Origin: Bacillus gobiensis
GTDB lineage: Bacteria > Bacillota > Bacilli > Bacillales > Bacillaceae
Length of the DNA stretch: 64,000 bases
Direction: 5' to 3'
Assembly: GCF_001278705.1 (NCBI RefSeq)
Contig: NZ_CP012600.1
Span: 2,170,190 to 2,234,189 of the forward strand
Within the stretch, counting starts at the first letter, position 1. The number at the start of each line of letters is the position of its first letter. Positions 36,609 to 47,844 of the stretch are shown one piece after another. The notes beneath the pieces are model-generated. The model was not told where the DNA came from, ran no database searches, and saw only the letters and a list, made by a program, of their open reading frames with translations. A program made the position numbers and the translations under genes.

Positions 36609-39020
36609 TTAATTTGCGACAATATTAACGAGCTTGCCTGGTACAGCAATAACTTTTCGGATCGTTTTACCTTCGATTTGGTCTTTGATTGCCTGATCGC
36701 TTAACGAGAGGTCTTCAAGCTCTTTCTTCGATGCATCAGCCGGGACATTCAGTTTGGCCTTCAGCTTTCCGTTGACTTGTATAACAATTTCTATAACGTC
36801 TTCCACAAGCTTGCTCTCATCGTAAGCAGGCCAAGCTTCGTAGCTGATTGTTTCTGTATAGCCCAACTTGCTCCAAAGCTCTTCAGCAAGGTGAGGAGCG
36901 ACTGGAGAAAGAAGCTTAACAAAGCCTTCTGCGTACTCTTTTGGCAGCTTATCAGCTTTATTAGCCTCATTAACAAATACCATTAGCTGGGATATCGCCG
37001 TATTGAAGCGAAGGTCTTCATAATTTTCAGTGACCTTTTTAACGGTTTCGTGGTAGACACGCTCCAGCTGCTGTTCGGACGATTCGCTAATTTTGCTGCT
37101 AAGGCTGTCATCTCCCTCTATAAACAAACGCCATACACGGTCAAGGAAGCGGCGGGCTCCGTCCAGCCCTGTAGTAGACCAGGCAATTGATGCGTCAAGA
37201 GGACCCATGAACATTTCATACAACCGGAGAGTATCTGCTCCGTGAGATTTAATAATATCATCTGGGTTGACGACATTTCCTTTAGATTTGCTCATTTTTT
37301 CATTATTTTCTCCAAGAATCATTCCTTGGTTAAATAGCTTCATGAAAGGTTCCTTAGTAGGCACGACTCCAATATCATAAAGGAATTTATGCCAAAATCT
37401 CGCGTATAACAAATGCAGCACCGCATGCTCGGCTCCGCCAATATATATATCGACTGGCAGCCATTTTTTTAATTTTTCCGGGGAGGCAAGCTCACTTGGG
37501 TTATGCGGATCAATGTACCGCAAGAAGTACCAGCAGCTCCCTGCCCATTGCGGCATTGTATTGGTTTCTCTGCGTCCTTTTTTTCCGGTTTCCGGATCAG
37601 TTACTTCGACCCATTCCTTAATATTAGCGAGCGGTGATTCTCCCGTACCGCTTGGCTTAATTTCATTTGTTTTCGGAAGCAGCAATGGAAGCTCTTCTTC
37701 AGGTACCGCTGTCGAAGTTCCATCCTCCCAATGAATAATCGGAATAGGCTCGCCCCAATAACGTTGGCGGCTGAACAGCCAGTCGCGCAATCTGTAGGTG
37801 GTTTTTTTCTCGCCTGCTTTATTTTCTTCAAGCCATTCAATCATTTTTTCTATTGCTTCCTGTTTGCCAAGTCCGTTTAAAAAGCCGGAGTTCACGTGTT
37901 TTCCGTCACCTGTATAGGCTTCTTTTTCAACATTTCCTCCGCTTACAACTTCTATGATCGGAAGCTCAAATGCTTTTGCGAATTCATAATCGCGTTCGTC
38001 GTGCGCAGGTACCGCCATGATGGCTCCTGTACCGTATGAATAAAGGACATAATCTGCGATCCAAATTGGCATTTTCTCGCCGCTAACAGGATTGATTGCG
38101 TAAGCGCCTGTAAATACACCTGTTTTGGATTTAGCAAGATCTGTTCTTTCAAGATCGCTTTTTGCTTGTACCTCTTTCACATATGACGCTACAGCAGATT
38201 GCTGCTCAGCTGTTGTAATCTTTTCTATAAAAGGATGCTCTGGTGCAAGTACACAATAGGTAGCACCAAACAGTGTGTCAGGTCTCGTTGTAAAGGCGGT
38301 AAAGCTTTCATTATGTCCATCAATTTGGAAATGAACATGGGCTCCTTCAGAGCGGCCGATCCAGTTACGCTGCATGTCTTTCAAGCTTTCTGGCCAATCA
38401 AGCTCTTCTAAATCCTCTAATAAGCGATCTGCGTAAGCGGTAATTTTAAGAATCCATTGCCTCATCGGACGCCGTTCAACCGGATGGCCGCCCCGCTCAC
38501 TTTTCCCGTCAATTACTTCTTCATTTGCCAAGACGGTTCCAAGAGCCGGACACCAGTTCACAGGCACTTCGTCTACGTAGGCCAAGCCTTTTTCATAAAG
38601 CTTAAGGAAGATCCACTGCGTCCACTTGTAATACTCAGGATCGGTTGTATTTACTTCACGGTCCCAATCATAAGAGAAGCCAAGCGCTTTAATTTGGCGG
38701 CGGAATGTATCGATGTTTTTCTTCGTAAAGACCGCTGGATCATTTCCCGTATCAATTGCATATTGCTCTGCAGGAAGACCGAACGCATCCCAGCCAATTG
38801 GGTGAAGGACATCGAAGCCCTGCATTCTTTTCATTCTTGATACGATATCTGTTGCTGTGTATCCTTCCGGATGGCCAACGTGAAGCCCCGCTCCTGAAGG
38901 GTACGGAAACATGTCTAGTGCATAAAATTTTTTATGATTATTTTCTTTTGTAGCAAAAGTTTTTTCTTCTTCCCATTTCTTTTGCCATTTTTTCTCGATT
39001 TGTTGATGAGAAAAACTCAT
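36609..39020 (-). CDS. leuS: Leucyl-tRNA synthetase LeuS
   Basis: An 803-residue class Ia synthetase that charges tRNA-Leu. The HIGH-like motif is HVGH (in [11 protein letters not shown]). The CP1 editing domain includes [12 protein letters not shown] and the [10 protein letters not shown] aspartate region, and KMSKS is intact in [10 protein letters not shown]. The ATG at 39020 is eight bases from AAGGAGG; an in-frame TTG two codons upstream is too close. Expression is controlled by the leucine T-box in its leader. Confidence 0.97.
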   Translation of the reverse strand: MSFSHQQIEKKWQKKWEEEKTFATKENNHKKFYALDMFPYPSGAGLHVGHPEGYTATDIVSRMKRMQGFDVLHPIGWDAFGLPAEQYAIDTGNDPAVFTKKNIDTFRRQIKALGFSYDWDREVNTTDPEYYKWTQWIFLKLYEKGLAYVDEVPVNWCPALGTVLANEEVIDGKSERGGHPVERRPMRQWILKITAYADRLLEDLEELDWPESLKDMQRNWIGRSEGAHVHFQIDGHNESFTAFTTRPDTLFGATYCVLAPEHPFIEKITTAEQQSAVASYVKEVQAKSDLERTDLAKSKTGVFTGAYAINPVSGEKMPIWIADYVLYSYGTGAIMAVPAHDERDYEFAKAFELPIIEVVSGGNVEKEAYTGDGKHVNSGFLNGLGKQEAIEKMIEWLEENKAGEKKTTYRLRDWLFSRQRYWGEPIPIIHWEDGTSTAVPEEELPLLLPKTNEIKPSGTGESPLANIKEWVEVTDPETGKKGRRETNTMPQWAGSCWYFLRYIDPHNPSELASPEKLKKWLPVDIYIGGAEHAVLHLLYARFWHKFLYDIGVVPTKEPFMKLFNQGMILGENNEKMSKSKGNVVNPDDIIKSHGADTLRLYEMFMGPLDASIAWSTTGLDGARRFLDRVWRLFIEGDDSLSSKISESSEQQLERVYHETVKKVTENYEDLRFNTAISQLMVFVNEANKADKLPKEYAEGFVKLLSPVAPHLAEELWSKLGYTETISYEAWPAYDESKLVEDVIEIVIQVNGKLKAKLNVPADASKKELEDLSLSDQAIKDQIEGKTIRKVIAVPGKLVNIVAN

Positions 39021-39087
39021 AATCAAGACCTCCTTCTTCCATATTGCTTATATTACAAGATGGGAGATTTCCGCAAAAAATATTCAG

Positions 39088-39347
39088 ATTATTACAAAAA
39101 AACAAATAACCCCTCATCCCTGAAAAGGGACGAGAGGGTTTCCCGCGGTACCACCCTTGTTAGCATACAAAAAACGCATACTCACTTGATATCAATAACG
39201 TTGATGGACGGCAATGCTTTATGAAACATTGCAACTCCGAGGCGAGTTCAGAATAAGCTTAATATTGACTTGCACCAACCGCCAATTCTCTAGAAAAAGC
39301 CAGTTTCTTACTATTCCTCTTCAATGTTCTTACTATAAGCTAATCTT
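39088..39347 (-). ncRNA. T-box riboswitch of leuS (leucine)
   Basis: The leader holds the T-box sequence AGGGTGGTACCGCGG (around 39141-39156 on the complement). Stem I carries an AGTA motif and GGTTGGTGCAAG, and GAACTCGCC contains a CTC leucine specifier. It ends in a terminator hairpin (AACCCTCTCGTCCC with its partner, then a T-rich run around 39092-39110). Uncharged tRNA-Leu is expected to bind and favour readthrough into leuS. Confidence 0.93.
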
Positions 39348-39353
39348 ACTAGT

Positions 39354-39382
39354 ATTTTATAGAATTGTGTTCATAAGTGCAA
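39354..39382 (-). promoter_or_regulatory. Sigma-A promoter of the leuS leader
   Basis: On the minus strand, TTGCAC, 17 bases and TAAAAT lie just ahead of the T-box. Confidence 0.65.
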
Positions 39383-39435
39383 GCAGATTTGTATAGAATG
39401 GAAATGTAGTGAAAAGTGAGAGTGTGAGGCGAGTC

Positions 39436-39759
39436 TTAGTGTGGAGTTTCGTCTTTCTTTTTGGGTTCATTTGTGTTTTGGTTCTGTTGTTCCCTTACAA
39501 AATCAAAGCTTCTGAGAACAGCTTCGCCGCTGTATCCGGCAACTATCGATAAAATGACAAGCTGAACACCTGACTCGGGATTAGCTGATAAGACGAGAAG
39601 GGCAGAGGCGATCATCCCGACAATTATGTCTTCAATAAACCCTAGATAAATAAATCTTTTGGTCATCCTCGGTTTTTCAATTCTTCCTTTCTTCTTTATG
39701 TGCCCAAGGATTCCCATCATCCCCCCGATCATACACGCAATAAGTACATGTTGCAGCAT
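39436..39759 (-). CDS. ytvB: YtvB, DUF4257 membrane protein
   Basis: A 107-residue protein with about three hydrophobic stretches (residues 3-19, 37-58 and 66-80) and a polar C-terminal tail of Gln, Asn and Lys. It resembles the DUF4257 family, with B. subtilis YtvB in the same place beside leuS. Function unknown. No strong ribosome binding site; AAGGTG is eleven bases upstream. The 285 bases beyond it to ytrF hold only the ytrF terminator. Confidence 0.75.
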   Translation of the reverse strand: MLQHVLIACMIGGMMGILGHIKKKGRIEKPRMTKRFIYLGFIEDIIVGMIASALLVLSANPESGVQLVILSIVAGYSGEAVLRSFDFVREQQNQNTNEPKKKDETPH

Positions 39760-39997
39760 TCTATCATCATCACCTTCCTATAGCCTCTATAGACGCGGAA
39801 AGCCCACTACTCGTAAACGATGATTTGTTGTTAGCGGCAAATAATTATTTCATGTATTAATATTATAAACAAAAAAAGCTTGTTTCTTCCATTATATGTG
39901 TAAGATAGGGCTTCAATCTTGATTCAAATGAATTATTTTTCTAACAGTCATAATTACCTATTTTTTCAATATTTAGGACAAGCTTTCTTTTACTGCG

Positions 39998-40036
39998 AAA
40001 AAATCTTACCCCCTGCTTCTAATGAGCAGAGGGTAA
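39998..40036 (-). terminator. Terminator of the ytr operon
   Basis: On the minus strand, TTACCCTCTGCT and AGCAGGGGGTAA flank a seven-base loop and are followed by GATTTTTT. Confidence 0.85.
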
Positions 40037-40044
40037 AAAGGGTC

Positions 40045-41379
40045 TTACAATTCTCTTCTAAGCGCTGTAAGGACATTCGTTCTTGTAGCTTTTATCGCCG
40101 GGTTTAACCCTGATAGCGTCGCAATTCCTACGCTAATCACTGTCGCAATGATTACAAGTGTAATCGGGATATAAGAAAAGGTCATTTGAAAATCTTCACC
40201 AACTCCGCCTTCTACAGTGCTATTCAAGATTAACGGCAAGATGAAATTAACAGCTACGCTGACCACATAGGAAATAATGATACCAATAACGGAGCCAATC
40301 AAGCCGATAAACGTACTTTCCATCAAAAATATTTTTCTGATGATTCCTGGATCAGCCCCAACGGCTTTCATAATGCCGATTTCCTGCGTTCTTTCTGTCA
40401 CAGCCATCGTCATCGTGTTAAATATGCCGATGGAAGAGATAATGATTGCAATTAATCCGACAAAGATAAGACCGACTTTAAAAATCGTGAAAAATACATT
40501 CATTTGATCCAACTGCTCAGTAACGGAGAATACAAGAAATCCATCGTCCTTAAGTGCATTCGTTACTTCAGTGACATTTTCAAGCTGATCCGCATATACA
40601 TTTAATGTTTTAGCCATATTCCCATTTTCTTCACTTAAACCTAGGAAATTACCGATATCCCCTTGAAAGTCATTGCTAAGGTAAACCGATGAATCTTGTT
40701 GCCAATCGCGTGCTTTCTGTTCTGTAACCCCGACAACTTTAAAATCATAGGTTTTTTCTTGATCCGCTTGTCCCGTTTCAGGATTCGTTTTTGAAACCTT
40801 TAACTTGATGTTTTTCCCAACTATATCTTCCGGATATCCTTGAGGCTTGTCTATTTCCCCTTGTTGGGTCTCAGATATTTGTTCCGTTTGTTTATTGTAA
40901 TCTTCTTGTTCCTGCTTCGTCCACAACTGACTTGCGAAATCATAGCCGACGACGATTTCATTGGCCGACTCAGGAATCTTTCCTTTTTCCAAAGCCATGT
41001 TTGACTTTAATTCTTCCTCCATGTCTGTAAAAACAATTTGTGCCTGATTATTCGTGCGATTATCTAAATTTGCTTCAACCGGCTCATAAACTTCTGTTCT
41101 TTCTACAATCGCTGCGACGTGCTCACGATTCTGATAGGAAGCCAAATCTTCTTTGGACGCTGCTTCCGCTTGTTCGCCTTTTCCTTCCACACTAATTTGA
41201 GTAACGGTCTGATTGCTAAGGATCTCATCCATCGCCATTTTCTGAATTCCAAATCCGACAGAGGCCAGAACAATGAGAAAAGCACAAGACATCGTCGTCG
41301 CTAAAATGGTCATAAAAACTCGCAATTTGTTTTTTTTCATATTTCTTCGGATAAACCGAATTTGATCACTAAACTTCAA
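40045..41379 (-). CDS. ytrF: YtrF, MacB-type ABC transporter permease
   Basis: A 444-residue permease with an N-terminal transmembrane helix after KKNKLRVFMT, a large extracytoplasmic domain (about residues 55-290) and three C-terminal helices, the FtsX/MacB topology. The conserved TERTQEIGIMKAVGA is present. B. subtilis YtrF works with ATPase YtrE in a cell-envelope-antibiotic-responsive transporter. The start is TTG at 41379 after AAAGGAGGGG, inside the end of ytrE (11-base overlap). Confidence 0.92.
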   Translation of the reverse strand: MKFSDQIRFIRRNMKKNKLRVFMTILATTMSCAFLIVLASVGFGIQKMAMDEILSNQTVTQISVEGKGEQAEAASKEDLASYQNREHVAAIVERTEVYEPVEANLDNRTNNQAQIVFTDMEEELKSNMALEKGKIPESANEIVVGYDFASQLWTKQEQEDYNKQTEQISETQQGEIDKPQGYPEDIVGKNIKLKVSKTNPETGQADQEKTYDFKVVGVTEQKARDWQQDSSVYLSNDFQGDIGNFLGLSEENGNMAKTLNVYADQLENVTEVTNALKDDGFLVFSVTEQLDQMNVFFTIFKVGLIFVGLIAIIISSIGIFNTMTMAVTERTQEIGIMKAVGADPGIIRKIFLMESTFIGLIGSVIGIIISYVVSVAVNFILPLILNSTVEGGVGEDFQMTFSYIPITLVIIATVISVGIATLSGLNPAIKATRTNVLTALRREL

Positions 41380-42067
41380 CAGATTCCCCTCCTTTTGTAA
41401 ATGCACCATCGTGAAGGTGGTATTTTGTATCTGCAATCGAAGCCACTTCGTCATCGTGGGTAATGATGATAAAGGTGATGCCTCTTTCTCTGTTCAGCTG
41501 TTTGATGAAGCTCAAAACTTCTTCCTCTGTTTCCGAATCCAAGCTTCCTGTTGGTTCATCTGCCAATATAATCGAAGGATTTAAAATAAGTGCTCTTGCA
41601 ATACTGACACGTTGCTGCTGCCCGCCTGACAGCTCGTTTGGATAATGGCCGCTGTGGTTTTCCAGTCCGACCCGTTTCAGCATGTCTTCGACTCTCGTTT
41701 TCCTTTCAGCTTTGCCGACACCTTTTAAGCTAAGCGGCAGTTCAATATTTTCATATGTCGTTAAGCCCGGAATTAACTGAAAGCTTTGAAAAATAAAACC
41801 GAAATGTTCCAGACGGAATCTGGCCCATTCTTTTTCATTAAAAGAAGTCACATCCGTCCCTTCGATTACGATTTGCCCTTTGGTCGGGCTTATGTAGCCT
41901 GAAATTAGATTAAGCAACGTAGACTTACCAGAGCCGCTTCGACCGACAACGCAGGCGATTTCCCCTTTTTTTACGGAAAGAGAAATGTTTTTCAATACAG
42001 GAATCTCATTTTCCCTTCCTTTTTTGCCAATTTTAAACGAATGAAAGACGTTTTTTACTTCAATCAT
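41369..42067 (-). CDS. ytrE: YtrE, ABC transporter ATP-binding protein
   Basis: A 232-residue LolD/MacB-type ATPase. Walker A is GRSGSGKST, the signature is LSGGQQQRVSIARAL and Walker B is IILADEPTGSLD. The ATG at 42067 follows GAGAGGAG; six upstream open codons include that site. It pairs with YtrF. Confidence 0.93.
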   Translation of the reverse strand: MIEVKNVFHSFKIGKKGRENEIPVLKNISLSVKKGEIACVVGRSGSGKSTLLNLISGYISPTKGQIVIEGTDVTSFNEKEWARFRLEHFGFIFQSFQLIPGLTTYENIELPLSLKGVGKAERKTRVEDMLKRVGLENHSGHYPNELSGGQQQRVSIARALILNPSIILADEPTGSLDSETEEEVLSFIKQLNRERGITFIIITHDDEVASIADTKYHLHDGAFTKGGESVEV

Positions 42068-42100
42068 AGGTTTATCTCCTCTCATTTTTTATTTCTGAAA

Positions 42101-43066
42101 TCATATTTTTGATTTTTTAAAGATCAAAAAGTAACTCAAAAGAAAACCGATAACGCCGCCTATTACCACTCCCAGCAGATAACCGAAAACGGATTGGCTG
42201 GAGGAATAACCGAATATTCCAAAGCCTAATATCCCAAAGCTTATTACGAGGACCTGAACTGGTTTATTCAACTTCTCCGCTAAGAAAAAGTAACCCTCTC
42301 TCTCATTCGGAAGCTTATCGAAACAAACCAGCCCTATCCAGTAAAACAAGGCAGTGAGGATAATTGGCATAACAAACACCGGCTTATCATTGAATTCCGT
42401 ACTTAAATAGGCCAGTGGGGTGAGATAGACTAATATGGTATTTAACGCATCCATTGTCATCATCCCTAACCACCGGTTTCCAATCACCAAATCAACGTGT
42501 GCAATAAGCAGGCCGATAACCATTAAAGGTAGAATCGAAGCCGTGAAACCAACCATTACTTGCGCTACGACGCTTCCGGTCATAGCTCCTGCAGCCATAA
42601 CCAGCATATAAAGCATAAAACAGGTTAACGTGCTCCACAGATATCCCGTATAAAAATTTTCTATGTCCGGCCTCAGGATTCCGATTAGACAAAGCGAAAA
42701 AATAAAAGACAGCAATTGAGATCCCCAAATGATTAGTGTGCCGATAAAAGCTTTAGACCGGAAAATCGTCTTTCGATGAAACGGAAGGCTCAACGTAAAA
42801 TCCATCGTTCCTTTATTGCGCTCAACCCCAATTTGGATAATTGCAAGAATAATTCCAGCTAAAATAAACATTTGCAGTGAACTTCCGTCTAAGAAAAAAT
42901 GACATGAAATTCCATTCTCAATATCATATTCTTTCATACACCCGCGATATCCCGCATATTCGGACAATATATAAATCGGATAGGCAAACACTGTGGTGAT
43001 ACAAATCACGAGCAGCATGGCCTGATGCTGCTTCCATTCTTTAAAAAGCAAGCCCCGGTCTACCAT
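42101..43066 (-). CDS. YtrC/YtrD-like ABC transporter permease
   Basis: A 321-residue protein with about eight hydrophobic segments, resembling the paralogous permeases YtrC and YtrD of B. subtilis. Only one copy is present here, so a homodimer with YtrB is likely. The polar segment after the first helix contains two cysteines. The ATG overlaps the ytrB stop by seven bases, so translation is probably coupled. Confidence 0.85.
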   Translation of the reverse strand: MVDRGLLFKEWKQHQAMLLVICITTVFAYPIYILSEYAGYRGCMKEYDIENGISCHFFLDGSSLQMFILAGIILAIIQIGVERNKGTMDFTLSLPFHRKTIFRSKAFIGTLIIWGSQLLSFIFSLCLIGILRPDIENFYTGYLWSTLTCFMLYMLVMAAGAMTGSVVAQVMVGFTASILPLMVIGLLIAHVDLVIGNRWLGMMTMDALNTILVYLTPLAYLSTEFNDKPVFVMPIILTALFYWIGLVCFDKLPNEREGYFFLAEKLNKPVQVLVISFGILGFGIFGYSSSQSVFGYLLGVVIGGVIGFLLSYFLIFKKSKI

Positions 43067-43938
43067 CTCCGCTTCCCTCCAAACTTCGCAATAAAGACTT
43101 CTTCCAGACTAACCGGGATTTCATTCCAAACCTTTGGATTGAGGGACTTTAAAAATCGCTTGTTTTCTTCTTCATCTTTTCTCAAAAGCAAGGTGTAGAA
43201 AACTCCTGCCTTATCTAAAATTGAAATCCCCTGTTCTCTGATTTTCAAATTGACGTCATCCTCAAATACGACCTGAAGCTTTGTATAATCGGCTTTGAGC
43301 TCATCTAAATCCATCACCTGGCTAAGCTCGTTATCGTCCATAAATCCGATCCGGTTGCACATTCGCTCGATATCCTCCAGCCGATGGGACGTGATCAGAA
43401 TCGTTGTGTTTCGTTCCGCTACTTCATCAATCAGCAATTGCAGAACATCATGCCTCGTAACCGCATCAATGCCATCAGTAGGCTCATCTAATAATATAAC
43501 GGCAGGCTTGATCGCAAGTGTGAGAACAAGAGACAGCTGTTTCTTCAGCCCGGTAGACAGTTCACGAAACTTTGTCGTTTCCGATATATCATACCGATTA
43601 ATCAATTCGTTAGCGTAGGTTACATCAAAATCGGGATAAATCGTTCTCAGCAACTCAACCAGCTGCTTGTAGTTATATTTGTCATAAAAGGGCTGTTGCA
43701 CCGGCATGAAGGCGATATTTCTTTTTACTTTCGGATGATCCTTTATACGGATCCCCTTGAAGAATACCTCTCCGCTGTCTGGAGCAATGATTTGCTGAAT
43801 CACACGAAGGAGAGTCGTTTTTCCGGAACCGTTTCTTCCAAGCAAGCCGAAAATCTCTCCTTCCTCCAATTGGAATGAAATATCTTTCAGTACCTGTGTG
43901 CTGCCCATTTTTTTCGAAATATTTTTAAGCTCAATCAT
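43060..43938 (-). CDS. ytrB: YtrB, ABC transporter ATP-binding protein
   Basis: A 292-residue ABC ATPase, the same length as B. subtilis YtrB. Walker A is GRNGSGKTT, the signature region LSTGLKKQL and Walker B ILLDEPTDGID. A ~75-residue C-terminal extension follows the ATPase core. The ATG at 43938 follows AAGGGTG; eleven upstream in-frame codons belong to the end of ytrA. Confidence 0.93.
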   Translation of the reverse strand: MIELKNISKKMGSTQVLKDISFQLEEGEIFGLLGRNGSGKTTLLRVIQQIIAPDSGEVFFKGIRIKDHPKVKRNIAFMPVQQPFYDKYNYKQLVELLRTIYPDFDVTYANELINRYDISETTKFRELSTGLKKQLSLVLTLAIKPAVILLDEPTDGIDAVTRHDVLQLLIDEVAERNTTILITSHRLEDIERMCNRIGFMDDNELSQVMDLDELKADYTKLQVVFEDDVNLKIREQGISILDKAGVFYTLLLRKDEEENKRFLKSLNPKVWNEIPVSLEEVFIAKFGGKRRW

Positions 43939-44320
43939 TCGTTTCACCCTTAACCTCATCTGTAATCTCAATTATCCAATCGTGAAGCATCGTCATGTCA
44001 ACACCTGCGTAATGCGCCTCGATGATAATCTGCTTTAATTGCTCTTTTATCATTGTGACCTTACCTTCATCAAGCGACATTTTCGCCGTTTCAGAAATAA
44101 AAGTACCCCTACCACGCAGTGTTTCAATAACGCCTTCTCTTTCCAGCTCTTTATAGGCTTTGCTGACGGTGTTGGGATTCGCAATGATCATGCTTGCCAT
44201 TTCGCGTACCGATGGGAGCTTGTCACCGGGTTTCATGATACCTCTTAAACAAAGCTCTTTAATTTTCTGGATGATTTGCTCGTAAATGGGTGTAGAGCTT
44301 CGCGGATCGATTTCTATCAT
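43931..44320 (-). CDS. ytrA: YtrA, GntR-family repressor
   Basis: A 129-residue regulator of the YtrA subfamily of GntR proteins: an N-terminal winged helix (SVREMASMIIANPNTVSKAYKELE) and a short helical dimerisation tail with no ligand-binding domain. In B. subtilis it represses the ytr operon and is relieved by certain cell-wall antibiotics. The ATG at 44320 follows GAAGGGAT; 14 upstream codons lack a ribosome binding site. The stop overlaps ytrB by eight bases. Confidence 0.93.
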   Translation of the reverse strand: MIEIDPRSSTPIYEQIIQKIKELCLRGIMKPGDKLPSVREMASMIIANPNTVSKAYKELEREGVIETLRGRGTFISETAKMSLDEGKVTMIKEQLKQIIIEAHYAGVDMTMLHDWIIEITDEVKGETND

Positions 44321-44412
44321 GAATATCCCTTCTTTCTGTATGAATTTCACTCCCGTTTTCAAAAATGCCAGCTGCGTTTATTATTGAAAAGTCTGTTTCA
44401 TTCATTCTTTTT

Positions 44413-44628
44413 CTATCGCGGCTCAGATCCGACAATTGAAATGGTTGTGAGAGATTCTTTGCCTTGCCATTTCGGAATGAGATTTTTTTGTATTCCAATG
44501 GCCGCGGCTGCAAACGAAAAAAGCAATAAACAGGCGATTGCATGGGCTGAAAGAATTAGGAAAAGCTTTTTTCTTTTCTGTTTCTTTGCGATGGAAGATA
44601 CCCGATGATCATCCTTTAACATTTTCAT
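44413..44628 (-). CDS. Small single-pass membrane protein heading the ytr operon
   Basis: A 71-residue protein with a basic N-terminus (KKQKRKK, near residues 16-22) and one clear transmembrane helix (about residues 23-45). The extracytoplasmic tail is short. A strong ribosome binding site (AAAGGAG, eight bases before ATG) and its place just downstream of the ytr promoter and operator support it as a real gene. B. subtilis has a small gene, ytrG, here. I cannot show homology, so no symbol is given. Confidence 0.65.
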   Translation of the reverse strand: MKMLKDDHRVSSIAKKQKRKKLFLILSAHAIACLLLFSFAAAAIGIQKNLIPKWQGKESLTTISIVGSEPR

Positions 44629-44679
44629 GTTTTTTGCTCCTTTATTTATTAATTATTGCTCTTTGTAACAATACCATTA

Positions 44680-44704
44680 TGTGTACTAGTTCATCTAATA
44701 CACA
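44680..44704. promoter_or_regulatory. Candidate YtrA operator
   Basis: An inverted repeat TGTGTACTAG-N5-CTAATACACA (one mismatch) lies immediately downstream of the -10 box of the ytr promoter, where a repressor would block initiation. GntR proteins of the YtrA class bind such palindromes. Assignment to YtrA is inferred from position. Confidence 0.7.
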
Positions 44705-44708
44705 CATA

Positions 44709-44737
44709 ACAATACATACATCTCTTTTATGTGTCAA
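44709..44737 (-). promoter_or_regulatory. Promoter of the ytr operon
   Basis: On the minus strand, a perfect TTGACA, 17 bases and TATTGT precede the candidate operator and the small membrane-protein gene. Confidence 0.75.
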
Positions 44738-44749
44738 CTTTTTTTAAAA

Positions 44750-44780
44750 TAAAAAAATGAACCCTATTTAAGGATTCATC
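44750..44780 (-). terminator. Terminator of ytzC
   Basis: On the minus strand, ATGAATCCT and AGGGTTCAT flank a short loop and are followed by a run of T. Confidence 0.75.
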
Positions 44781-45053
44781 TTATTTTTGATATGACTTTT
44801 TCAAAATCATTTGATTTTGCAGGGATTGAAGCTGCAAACGAGTTCGGTAGAGCAGCTCCTTTTGCTGGTCGTTTGCGCTTAATGTCAATTTATTCAGCTC
44901 ATTCACGAGATCTTCAAGCTTTACTTGTGCTTCAATGTACTCCGGATCGTTAAAATGCTCCTGTTTTAAATACGTTTCGTACTGCTCTGAAGCACTGTCA
45001 TACACTTCACTGCTTTTTGCTAAGAAGTCTTCAACTGATTGTCTCGTTGCCAT
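44781..45053 (-). CDS. ytzC: YtzC, small helical protein
   Basis: A 90-residue protein, almost entirely helical in appearance and rich in Gln, Glu and Leu, of the YtzC family with unknown function. The ATG at 45053 (MATRQSVEDF) is better spaced from GAGGAGGG than the ATG two codons upstream. It is followed by a terminator and lies between the ytr operon and the divergent ytqA. Confidence 0.85.
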   Translation of the reverse strand: MATRQSVEDFLAKSSEVYDSASEQYETYLKQEHFNDPEYIEAQVKLEDLVNELNKLTLSANDQQKELLYRTRLQLQSLQNQMILKKSYQK

Positions 45054-45200
45054 GGTCATACCCTCCTCATCATATCCTCTTTAGTTTGACCAGAACAAAA
45101 AAGTCCATGATAGAAAAAAATGGAGGCATGGGTTTGTCGGACCTTGCACAGGCGTGCTAATATATAGGGATGCGATACATACTATAAGGAGGTTTTCTGA

Positions 45201-46760
<1,560 letters not shown>

Positions 46761-46762
46761 AA

Positions 46763-47839
46763 TTAGATTTTCGTACGGAATTTCTGAAATTTTCTATAGG
46801 CTCTCCCGTTGATGTAAAAGAAAAAAGAAGTACTTCCGCCAGCTTTTATTAGCTTTTTTGCCAGCTTCGCCATGTCTTTTTGTCCAATGACTTTATCGTC
46901 TGATAAATAAACCCCTAAAAGCCCTCTATTTATGAATCGGTGAAAGTTTTCGTGCGGAATGCCTTTTAAATGCTCATCCGCTTTTTCGATAAAATGCATA
47001 AGCCTTTTCGTCATTTCCGGGCGTGAATGATAGTAAGTGCAAAAATTCAAATCGCCCTCTGCCAGGTCTTCTTCTTGATCGATCAAATAATCCAATAGAA
47101 TATGAAGCCCTTGAATGTAGGGAAAATAGCTCTCGTAAATCTTTTGGGCAAGTGCCTGGTCAAATTCATCTTGAAACGAATAAGCAACCAAACAAAAAAT
47201 ACCTAACGTCGAACCGGCGCAGGCTGAGAATTCATACCATTCCATATGAGGCAGATGCTGCTTATACGTCTCAAACCACCTTTTTAGCCGGGGAACCCTT
47301 TCATTGATAACCACATGCTTATGTACTTGCAGATCACAATAATATCCTGCCAATTCAAGCAAATACGGCTTGATGATCTCATAATGCTCTATCTTACTGA
47401 GCACCTTTTGACAGGTTGAAACAAGTGTATGTAAATATCCATTATCGTCCTGATCGTCCCTATACTTATAATAATTTTTTAAAGGAGCACCAACGGTAAG
47501 CGCATCCTTCATCGATTGATGCAGCATCTCAAAATCGTTCGGGTCAAGAGATGTGCTACGGTCACATAAATTATCCAAATAATCGCTAATCGTTTGATAA
47601 GCGGTAATAAACTCTATGCATAACTCGCGGCCATTCCCAGAAAGTAATGCGAAGATCCCCCCGCCCTCACAGTGAAAGGCTTTATCCTTTAAACTTGCCA
47701 GCGCCTGTGATTTTAGTTCCGGATTTGATATTCGTACTGCCCGTTTGCGCCAATCATCCAAATTTTGATGGACACTGGGAAATATCCCCCTGTATACCTT
47801 AGCCATAAGGGAAAGAGGATGTTCAGGAATGGAAGACAT
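46763..47839 (-). CDS. ytpB: YtpB, class IB terpene synthase
   Basis: A 358-residue all-helical DUF2600 protein. B. subtilis YtpB is tetraprenyl-beta-curcumene synthase, which cyclises a C35 prenyl diphosphate to a sesquarterpene precursor. Two acidic metal-binding motifs are visible: DYLDNLCD (near residues 86-93) and DYLIDQEED. The ATG at 47839 follows AGAGAGGTGAA; the GTG three codons earlier is inside that site. It is downstream of ytpA by five bases. Confidence 0.92.
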   Translation of the reverse strand: MSSIPEHPLSLMAKVYRGIFPSVHQNLDDWRKRAVRISNPELKSQALASLKDKAFHCEGGGIFALLSGNGRELCIEFITAYQTISDYLDNLCDRSTSLDPNDFEMLHQSMKDALTVGAPLKNYYKYRDDQDDNGYLHTLVSTCQKVLSKIEHYEIIKPYLLELAGYYCDLQVHKHVVINERVPRLKRWFETYKQHLPHMEWYEFSACAGSTLGIFCLVAYSFQDEFDQALAQKIYESYFPYIQGLHILLDYLIDQEEDLAEGDLNFCTYYHSRPEMTKRLMHFIEKADEHLKGIPHENFHRFINRGLLGVYLSDDKVIGQKDMAKLAKKLIKAGGSTSFFFYINGRAYRKFQKFRTKI

Positions 47840-47844
47840 TTGCT

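Noticed and set aside
38457-38840. A 127-residue ORF opposite leuS
   Set aside because: Antisense shadow of the synthetase; no supporting signal.
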